A stretch of DNA of 64,000 nucleotides from Protonemura montana (Eukaryota; Arthropoda; Insecta; Plecoptera; Nemouridae). The position numbers and the translations under genes were made by a program. Below are positions 9,757-17,997 of this stretch, one piece after another (the stretch's first letter is position 1; the number at the start of each line of letters is the position of its first letter). The DNA lies in assembly GCA_947568835.1 (NCBI GenBank), contig OX387604.1, positions 3,948,001-4,012,000 of the forward strand, in the 5' to 3' direction. Below the pieces are notes generated by a model. It did no database searches. It saw only the letters and a list, made by a program, of their open reading frames with translations, and was not told the origin of the DNA.

Positions 9757-12544
9757 ATGCGTCTCGCACTGGTCCTAGGGGTGGCGTCAGCTCTGCTGGC
9801 TGTTACATTGGGATACTATATTTCGGCCACGGGCACTCTGGTAAGTCAATTTTAATTTTACCTCATATTACTGCTCAATTCCATTTTTCATGCTTCTTTT
9901 CTGTGTTTCTTAGATATGTCTTGATAAAATGGTAACAAAAAGATCTTCAGTATCAAAAATAAAAACAGTATTAATTTTTTAAGCAAAAACTTTTCTGTTT
10001 GGACGATTTTTCTCTGTTTGGTTTGACTTTTGGTACCTGGGTCGTTTCGTCAGAGTTGGCGCCAAAAACTTCACGAATGATGTAGGCGCCAACGCCGAAA
10101 AAAGGTCAACTTAGGTCCTTTTTAGAACCAAAAGTCAATTGTCTCACAGCAAAAGCGTATACACATCAACACCAGAATGCGGATCCACTTTCCCGAACAG
10201 AACTGGTCATGTGTATGATGGTCACCCATCCAATACCTGACTCAGTGCAGTGTTGCATATCTTCGGTGATCTCACGAGAACCGGTGTTTCCAACATGTCA
10301 AACCGTACGGTCCAAAACTGAATCGTGGGAACCTAGTTCAAGAGTAAATTCATTGAGGGGGACAGCTATCAAAACGTAGTCAGTTAGATATCGTCAAGAA
10401 TTTTTATGTTCCTGAAAATGTACTTACATATTATGCTTTGTACGTTAACACTGAATCAGCTCCCCCCCACCCCCCTCAAAAAAAATACAAACCATATTCT
10501 AAGGTCAGATCCATTTTAAAAGGTCTGAAGTACCTCTTTTTGTTTCACAGTCATTGATAAATGATTCCTAATAGATAACAGGTAACAAAAACTAAAAGTT
10601 ACCAGCAAGAAATTACCAGATTTAGCCAAAAACCCGCAAAACGTGTCGAATTTACCCAACCAGTGAATTCAAATCATTGAAATGTGATTCCAATTTCAAA
10701 ACATGTGCAGAAAAACCTTGATAATGAGAAATAATACTTCTTGTAGGAGTCGAATTGTTTGTGCATAAAGTTAACCAAAGACAACGATATGTTTCTTGCA
10801 GACGGCAGCGGGAAAGGTAAAACGTCAGGTCATCACCAACGATGAGGGCCAATGCTTCGGCCTCAAAAGGTTGACGTGCCCTGCAGTACCACCAAGTGGT
10901 TCACCACCAAGTGGTTCACCACCAAGTGGTTCACCACCGAGTGGTTCACCACCAAGCGGTTCACCACCAAGCGGTTCACCACCAAGCGGTTCACCACCAA
11001 GCGGTTCACCACCAAGTGGTTCACCACCAAGTGGATCACCACCAAGTGGTTCACCACCAAGTGGTTCACCACCAAGCGGTTCACCACCAAGTGGTTCACC
11101 ACCAAGCGGTTCACCACCAAGCGGTTCACCACCAAGTGGTTCACCACCAAGCGGCTCACCACCAAGCGGTTCACCACCAAGTGGATCACCACCAAGCGGA
11201 TCACCACCAAGCGGATCACCACCAAGCGTACCTAGCGGACCAGGAGGCTCAGGTGGCCCTGGAGGGCCGGGAGGACCAGGAGGACCAGGAGGACCTGGAG
11301 GGCCCAATGGACCTGGAGGACCAGGAGGCCCAGGAGGTCCAGGAGGACCAGGAGGACCAGGAGGACCAGGAGGACCTGGAGGTTCATCTTCACCACCAAG
11401 TGGTTCACCACCAAGTGGTTCACCACCAAGTGGTTCACCACCAAGCGGATCACCACCGAACGGATCACCACCAAGTGGTTCACCACCAAGTGGTTCACCA
11501 CCAAGTGGTTCACCACCAAGCGGATCACCACCAAGCGGTTCACCACCAAGCGGTTCACCACCAAGCGGTTCACCACCAAGCGGTTCACCACCAAGTGGTT
11601 CACCACCAAGCGGTTCACCACCAGGCGGTTCACCACCAAGTGGTTCACCACCAAGTGGTTCACCACCCAGTGGTTCACCACCAAGCGGTTCACCACCAAG
11701 CGGTTCACCACCAGGCGGTTCACCACCAAGTGGTTCACCACCTAGTGGTTCACCACCAAGTGGTTCACCACCAAGTGGTTCACCACCAAGCGGTTCACCA
11801 CCAAGCGGTTCACCACCAAGTGGTTCACCACCAAGCGGATCACCACCAAGTGGTTCACCACCAAGTGGTCCACCACCACCACCACCACCACCACCACCAC
11901 CACCACCACCACCACCACCACCACCACCACCACCACCACCACCACCACCACCACCACCACCTCCACCACCACCACCACCACCACCACCACCACCACCACC
12001 ACCACCACCACCACCACCACCACCACCACCACCACCACCACCACCACCACCACCACCACCACCACCACCACCACCACCACCACCACCACCACCACCACCA
12101 CCACCACCACCACCACCACCACCACCACCACCACCACCACCACCACCACCACCACCACCACCACCACCACCACCACCACCACCACCACCACCACCACCAC
12201 CACCACCACCACCACCACCACCACCACCACCACCACCACCACCACCACCACCACCACCACCACCACCACCACCACCACCACCACCCCCACCACCACCACC
12301 ACCCCCACCACCACCACCACCACCACCACCACCACCACCACCACCACCACCACCACCACCACCACCACCCCCACCACCCCCACCACCACCACCACCACCA
12401 CCACCACCACCACCAAGCAGTTCCCCACCAAGCAGTTCACCACCAAGCAGTTCACCACCAAGCAGTTCACCACCAAGTGTTTCTCCTCCCCCTCCACCAC
12501 ATACAGTTTGCACACCTCCTCCCCCTCCTCCTCCCGGCTGCTAA
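9757..12544 (+). CDS. Secreted proline-rich repeat protein with a 182-residue polyproline tract
   Basis: Two exons: 9757-9840 (28 codons, donor GTAAGT) and 10802-12544 (acceptor TTGCAG), phase-0 junction, 608 aa. The ATG opens a clear signal peptide ([19 protein letters not shown]). After it comes KVKR, a possible furin-type site, and a short stretch with two cysteines ([10 protein letters not shown]). Then 22 PPSGS pentamers, a Gly-Gly-Pro collagen-like island, about 32 more pentamers (with PPNGS and PPGGS variants), 182 consecutive prolines, four SSSPP units and a C-terminus with two cysteines, the second being the last residue. The layout suggests a secreted, extended, possibly disulphide-linked matrix, cuticle, silk, glue or eggshell-type protein; none of these roles is shown by sequence. 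I recognise no family. The collapsed reading frames on the other strand reflect the repeats. Confidence 0.85.
10023..10138. repeat. Nested inverted repeat, 116 bp, in the intron
   Basis: Perfect 12-bp inverted ends (TTGACTTTTGGT at 10023-10034 and its complement at 10127-10138) enclose a second inverted pair, GTTGGCGCC at 10055-10063 and GGCGCCAAC at 10085-10093. The size fits a very short MITE or hairpin. No target-site duplication is clear. Confidence 0.6.
10188..10311 (-). repeat. 5S-rRNA-derived SINE, head-only copy
   Basis: Minus-strand head with the 5S-like core and the adjoining GACCATCATACACATGACC, cut off at 10188. It lies in the intron of the proline-rich gene. Confidence 0.75.
10889..11218 (+). 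repeat. Coding tandem repeat: 22 units of 15 bp (PPSGS)
   Basis: Units read CCA CCA AGY GGW TCA. Variation is almost all at third positions (AGT/AGC, GGT/GGA), so the pentapeptide is kept. Confidence 0.9.
11237..11383 (+). repeat. Coding Gly-Gly-Pro (collagen-like) island
   Basis: About 16 Pro-Gly-Gly triplets with one Asn and one Ser substitution, between the two PPSGS arrays. Glycine occupies two of every three positions, so it resembles polyglycine-II or collagen-like filaments more than classical G-P-hydroxyproline collagen. Confidence 0.85.
11393..11869 (+). repeat. Coding tandem repeat: second PPSGS array (~32 units)
   Basis: The same 15-bp unit as the first array, with a PPNGS unit and two PPGGS units, running straight into the polyproline tract. 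Confidence 0.9.
11870..12415 (+). repeat. (CCA)n microsatellite encoding 182 consecutive prolines
   Basis: 546 bp in frame. All codons are CCA except CCT at 11960 and CCC at 12284, 12302, 12368 and 12377; all five are synonymous. Confidence 0.9.
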
Positions 12545-12663
12545 ATGAATGTATCATTTGTTTGTTACCTTTAATTACCTAGATGATGTTCTATGTGGAA
12601 CTTCTCAGAAGACAATGCAAATAGCAGATCAAATTGCTGTTAACAAAATTTAAAAATCAAGCT

Positions 12664-12669
12664 ATTAAA
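12664..12669 (+). promoter_or_regulatory. Polyadenylation signal ATTAAA of the proline-rich gene
   Basis: The common variant ATTAAA, 120 bases after the stop codon. No better hexamer lies nearer. Confidence 0.45.
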
Positions 12670-12854
12670 AAACCATCATAATATGAATACATATTTTTCA
12701 ACTGAGTTTTATTGTTACGAGTGTTGGCATTTAATGTAATCCCATGGTCTTATATGTATATGCATGGTATATGCAGTTTCCTGGACTGAAAACCCCCAGC
12801 CACCAACATTTTCAATACATAACGCGTTCATACCTGAAACTATTTTAAGTCATA

Positions 12855-13005
12855 CTTAGTCAAATCCTAGCAATAGCCCAGACATAGACTATTCATAGCC
12901 AGTTATAGCCCAGTCATAGCGCATTCAAAACCCTGTTATAGCCTAGTCATATCCCTGTCAAACCCCAGTCATATCCCTGTCAAACCCTAGTCATAACCGA
13001 GTACA
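12855..13005. repeat. Degenerate tandem repeat (CAGTCATAGCC-like unit)
   Basis: A run of variants of AGTCATAGCC and AGTCATATCCCTGTCAAACC with irregular spacing. It begins about 185 bp past the polyadenylation signal of the proline-rich gene. Confidence 0.6.
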
Positions 13006-15221
13006 ATAGCTTTAGCAAACGCACTACGCGATTCATCATAGAGTAATTTTAATCAAAAAAATAATTTTTTTTGTTCATAAAAAGTGCAGGTGGTATGTGA
13101 ACTGATTGAAAATCTTGGCTACTTAGTACGCCATCGGCATGATCTAGACAGGAGACAAAAGTTGCTGCCGTCGTTTTCCCTAGCCTCTCAAACCAACCCT
13201 CTAAAATCCCTGCATGGGTCCTCTGAGCATAGTTACATATATATTTTAGAATTGCTGAGATTTTCTATCGGAATCCTGAATTTTCCTTACTTGTCAATTT
13301 TGGGGGTTGCCACAAAAAAGATACAGCTTTAAACAAATCCACACCATTCCACTTTTAAATTACCTCTTTGTTTTGAAAAAGTTTGAGTGTTTTGCTGGCT
13401 AAACGGTCCTTGCAAGACAAGTCTTTCTTGGACAGATAAACTTGTTTTTCTTCATCTATTGGTGCATTGTTCCATATGCAATGCCTGGTTATACCAGTGC
13501 CACCAAGTCCCTCAGGCTGCAAATTCAAACCATCTCAATGAATAGTAAGAGAAGATCACATGAAAGGATTAGTGTCCTTGTAATGAAATATATCGCAGCA
13601 TTTATTATGCATATTGTGTATGAAAAAGGAGTCGTGCACAAAAATCAGTCGTAAATGAAATACTCTGGTACGCCCGTGTAACGTAGTTTTGTGACTTAGT
13701 TTTGTGAATCCCAAAAAGTCAAAATAATCATTCTACGAACTTCAAAATGACTGTAACAGACCACGGAGAAGAGCGTAGAATTGTTACAGCATCAACATTA
13801 CACAAACAGGATGGAGAAGAAATGTAAGGAAGCAAAATTTTTCCCAGATAAACCTGGAAGGTATTTCAAAAGTTTCTTTTCGTTTGTATGCTGAAAATAA
13901 TTTTTCAGAACATTATCACAGACTAAAAAATCATTATATTATTTGATCATAAGTAAAACTTTCCACGTATTTTCTTGGTTATTAGAAAATTGCCACTCAT
14001 AGGTATTAATATCCTTTGGAGGCATAGGCACGTGGGAAAGAGGAGAAGGTCAGTTTTGTGTGGCTCAAATTTGAGAAAATTTTTGTTATAGAATGTGAAC
14101 ACCAATCTTCCCAAATTATTCCAGTGGTCTCGTTCGCAGACAAAGATTAAATTAAACTAGTTCGAGCTAGGGTCCAACCTGCCGCTGAGTTCACAAGGGT
14201 TATTATGCTTCTAAATGCAGATATGCTTAGTGGATTCAGATTAACCAGGTGCAGCAGAGTATAATAGATTACATCAAAATATGAGTTGAATCTGTGTATG
14301 AAATTACTGTACTACATTGAAACATAAGACCGTTAAAATACAAATTGGGAAGAATTAAAAGTTGCTCTAGGGAACCAACTCAGAAAGATTGACTCGGTTT
14401 TTTTATTGGAGGTGTCGGTGCAAGGGTCCTATGTGCTTTATTCTATGTTCTATATTTATCCTATATTACTTACTAGAAGGATATAAATTATATCAGAATG
14501 TGAGAAAATATGGAAAAGGAGGTGAATTGCTTATGTACATATGTACAGTATGATCTCATATTAGAACCACAGATATATTTGTAGTACTTAGAACTTTGTG
14601 TGGATTCCAGCTTTTAGTGTCATATGAAACTCCCATGAGAGTGAGCGCTGTTTAAGATCTTTGAACCAATCTTAAAAACACATCTTATTTTTCCAAATTA
14701 TCTATTTTGCACCCACACTTCAAGCACTGTATCTCTCAGCTAGGATCGACATCTATGATTAGTGACTTAGACACTAAATCACAGTTAGATGGATTTCTCG
14801 TTACTCGTAACATCAATGGTAACGAAATGAAATTTCGATAAGCATTTATAACTGTATGTAGGTTTTTTGTTTTTTTTTGTTTGAATTATTGTACTACAGA
14901 CCTGCCCCACTTGTCCCGCTAATATTTTAAACAATGTCGCCATTTTCTGGTGCACGACTGGCATGCCTCTTTCGTCTCTTTCTTGCACCGCATTGGCATG
15001 GCCAGGCAAACGTGACTCTTTGAGGTTAACGTTCATTGTAAATCGAGCAACGTGTTGTTTGGTGTTATTTGTTTGCAATTTTCCGGAACACTTCCGTTGA
15101 TACCATCCAAGATTAAGTTACGAATTTACTTAAGAACAATACCTGGTAATCTTTACTCTTTAATCTGAGATTTTCTATTTGAGGATTTCATATTCTAAAG
15201 GAGTCTGTTTGTTGTTTTCAG
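13006..15221. other. No supported gene
   Basis: AT-rich, with unconvincing open frames at 13084-13332, 13442-13654 and 14785-15078 (-). An ATG at 13747 opens 26 codons and then a GTAAGG donor, which could be a 5' exon of the next gene, but its phase (2) does not match the phase-0 acceptor at 15221. One copy of a dispersed repeat is at 14601-14705. Confidence 0.4.
14601..14705 (+). repeat. Dispersed repeat, copy 1
   Basis: Shares about 105 bp with 17336-17440 (by eye about three quarters identical), including ATGAAACTCC, GAGAGTGAGC, GATCTTTG and ACCAATCTTAAAA. Ends and family are unknown. Confidence 0.55.
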
Positions 15222-15227
15222 AAGAAA

Positions 15228-15578
15228 ATGTGCTCTATTGGCTCCAAGCTGAAGGAAGAATGTTCCAAGGAGACTCCATTGAAAGAAATAGAAGATTTTG
15301 AGTCGCAAAAGTCAAGACTTATCAGAGTACGGACGGGTTGCTATGAAGCTGTCGACATCTGCCGCGTACATGAGAGAAAATACCTCAACTTCTTTGCCAT
15401 GCGGGAAAAGGTCTGTTGCGATCCGCTGGACCTGCATGGGGACGTAATACGACGGAAGAGTCTTCGCGAGATAGATTGCCGTATGATGGACAAATTTACT
15501 TCAGTGGTAGATCTGATTCCTGGTAAAAAGCTGTGCGGTACATGTCGGAGAGAAATCAATAAAAGACTTGACGATTAA
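15228..15578 (+). CDS. Small Cys/His-rich protein, 116 aa, unnamed
   Basis: An ATG six bases after a strong splice acceptor (TTGTTTTCAG ending at 15221) opens 116 codons to TAA, so an upstream 5' UTR or coding exon is likely. The protein is basic and has evenly spread potential metal ligands: C38, C45, H48, C63, C64, H70, C84, C103 and C106. It ends in IPGKKLCGTCRREINKR, a Pro-Gly-x-x-Leu-Cys-x-x-Cys motif. From memory, this CCDP...LR.I...PG.KLC..C arrangement recurs in uncharacterised invertebrate proteins, but I cannot name the family. A zinc-binding role is inference. The reverse-strand 72-aa frame is a shadow. No polyadenylation hexamer was confirmed. Confidence 0.6.
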   Translation: MCSIGSKLKEECSKETPLKEIEDFESQKSRLIRVRTGCYEAVDICRVHERKYLNFFAMREKVCCDPLDLHGDVIRRKSLREIDCRMMDKFTSVVDLIPGKKLCGTCRREINKRLDD

Positions 15579-15756
15579 TTTTGTAATATTTTATTTTTAG
15601 TTAGGAACATAAACTGGAATATTTTCTCTCTCATTTCTCTCAATCAATAGAAAAGCTATAAGGGTGAATTAAACATCAGAAAATATAATTTGATCAATAG
15701 CCATTGTGTTTGTCAATATGGTAATTGCTTGTGCTACCCGCAGATCCGGCTGTGCA

Positions 15757-15812
15757 TGAAATGCATGAAGTGCATGAAATATTGAAATATTGAAATATTG
15801 CATGAAATATTG
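15757..15812. repeat. Short tandem repeat (TGCATGAA and ATTGAAAT units)
   Basis: Interleaved direct copies of GCATGAAATG and GAAATATT over about 55 bp. Confidence 0.7.
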
Positions 15813-17335
15813 TTGATTGAATCAGTCAGCATATGCAAATTCATGGAAGCAAATGCATGGAAATGGTTTTTAGATTACAGCGACTGAATACTATAATTGT
15901 TTAAGAGCTTGTATCACTCTTCTCATGCTAATATTTAAATTAGAGAAATAATTTAAAACAATTGGGCATAGGTATTAATATAGTTCCAGTCTATGATTCC
16001 TTGTACTATTGAGATTTGTGTTTTTATTTTAAAGAATTGTTATAGAACAACGATTTTGGTTTAAAAAAATAATAATGTCGAGAACAACGCCGAGCTCAAA
16101 ATAAATTTGAAGGTTACTGTTGAATTATCTCATTGTGATTAAAATTTGCGATAGTCGTAGTAGCTGTCTGAATGCAGTGTGTTACGTGGGAGTAAAACCA
16201 GTTGCTGACCGCAAACCTTTCTATTGTGTGCAGTAACTTTAAATTCTTTCCCTCCTTCCTCTCTTTTACATAACACCATGCTGCCTAAGGGACTCTTCCA
16301 TCTGTAAGTCTAGGTGTAGCAATTGGAAAACTGGCAAACATAAAAATGGACCATTTAAAAGAGTCCTTTTGTGAGCACATGACTCCAGAATTTTCAAGAT
16401 ATCTTCAAGGATTGTAACATTTGAATAAAAACTGTGAAATCTGGTGTTGACAGAGCCTGTGATTTTATAGATTTTCAATTGAGTGCCAGTTTTGCCTGTG
16501 ACGTGGTCGAACAGAGTTTCCTAACTAAAGCTATGGAATTTTTATTTCAAATGTTTAATTATCTAGGACCAAGAAATGCAAATATTTATGGTAAGTTCTG
16601 TATAGTTTATTGATGGTCAGTTTACATTTGCAAATCACAAGTACATTATTTGGCTTTTGACGACAATTTGGTATAAACTCTAAATAACTTGATTAACACA
16701 AGTTGGCAAAAACATAACACAGCAATCTGCCAAGAAAGGGCAATGCATTTTAACAATAAAAAGGAGAAATCAAAGCAGCATTGGCAGTTGAAATATAGAC
16801 TTTGAATTTATTATTCAACCGTCAACCATCAAAGTAGTGAGTGCCGAAGCATGGAAATATTAACAGCAACTGCATTTTCACTGGGCAAGTTTTTCTCTTC
16901 TCTGCTGCACAACACCTCAGCACCCATATAATTACTATGCAACAGAAATAATTACAGTTATGGCAATACTGAAATGGAGTAGGTAACATCTTTTCTTTCT
17001 TGACTTTATTGATATGAGCCATCTTCAAATGCATTTTTATGATATGTGATAGCTCGTTGTCAAAAAGTATTTCTTGTAAATAAGTATTCTGACTTATCTT
17101 TTGGGCTTTTTTCTAAACACTGCAGCAAGCCTGTGGTATTGTTTAATTAAAGAATTTTAGCACCCCAGTCAGTCATTTTCCTAACTTTAGAAGGTTCCAA
17201 TTCTAGTTCCAATTACTAGTAACATCACATTTAATTATCGTGGGCCCAGATTCAAGCAAGGTGCTAAGGAATAAAGATGTTAACTTCATTTTATACATTT
17301 CACCATAATTGACCGACTGCTATTGTCAACCTGCT

Positions 17336-17440
17336 GTGGATCCTTTTTTCCAGTGTCGTATGAAACTCCAACGAGAGTGAGCAGTTACGGGTCAAGGATC
17401 TTTGTACCAATCTTAAAATCACATCTAATTTTTGAAGATG
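17336..17440 (+). repeat. Dispersed repeat, copy 2
   Basis: Partner of 14601-14705 in the same orientation. It lies about 115 bp before the foldback MITE. Confidence 0.55.
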
Positions 17441-17556
17441 ATTTTATATGATTTTCAAAACCACGTGTTTTGAAGCTGATTTCAAGCAGCATATACAGAT
17501 AAACAGATATCTTAGTTAATCCATTCATATGCTGATAAAGGTTAAATCAGTATAAT

Positions 17557-17968
17557 CGTTGAGTGTAGGTTATAGGTAGAGTTTCAACGTCAATGTTACA
17601 GTCTCTGCGTGAAAGATGACTACCTTACCGACAAAAATGCAGAGTACCGGAACGTCACGTTAAGTGGAGCCACTGTCGTATGAAATTTAATTTCGATATA
17701 TTTCGTAGGTTACTCGCTTTTTAATACCGTTACGTGAATATCAATCGTTAAGGTAAACATTGATGGAGATTTTTTAAGCATGAAAAGTCTCAAAAGCGAG
17801 TTAACCTACGAGAAATATCGAAATTAAAATTCATACAACAGTGGTTCCACTTAACGTGATGTACCGGTACTCTGCATTTTTGTCGGTAAGGTGGTCATTT
17901 GGCGGCCATCTTTCACGCAGAGACTGTAACGTTGACGCTGAAACTCTACCTATAACCTACACTCAACG
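17557..17968. mobile_element. Foldback MITE, 412 bp, with 7-bp target-site duplication
   Basis: Long inverted arms (17557-17722 and 17791-17968, about 90% complementary by eye) flank a loop of about 70 bp. The element starts CGTTGAGTGTAGGTTATAGG and ends with its complement. It is bracketed by GTATAAT at 17550-17556 and again at 17969-17975, a 7-bp direct repeat as expected of a target-site duplication. It encodes nothing. It ends 30 bp from the FAM8A1-like stop codon, so it probably lies in that gene's 3' UTR or just past it. Confidence 0.85.
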
Positions 17969-17997
17969 GTATAATCACAAACAGGAAATGTAGCTGC

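Larger units (their letters stand above)
15579..17556. other. No supported gene; simple repeats and one dispersed repeat
   Basis: AT-rich intergenic DNA containing the ATGCATGAA/ATTGAAAT repeat at 15757-15812 and the second dispersed-repeat copy at 17336-17440. The open frames at 16266-16478 and 16822-17034 (-) show no family resemblance. Confidence 0.45.

Noticed and set aside
10889..11869. CRISPR-like direct repeats
   Set aside because: Eukaryotic coding tandem repeat with no spacers.
10825..12513. 562-aa minus-strand Gly-rich frame and other long frames opposite or out of frame with the proline-rich gene
   Set aside because: They are forced open by the CCA and 15-bp repeats; only the plus-strand frame has a signal-peptide exon, matching splice phase and synonymous-only variation.
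13747..13828. Possible first coding exon for the small Cys/His protein
   Set aside because: The donor phase does not fit the acceptor at 15221, and no intermediate exon is visible.
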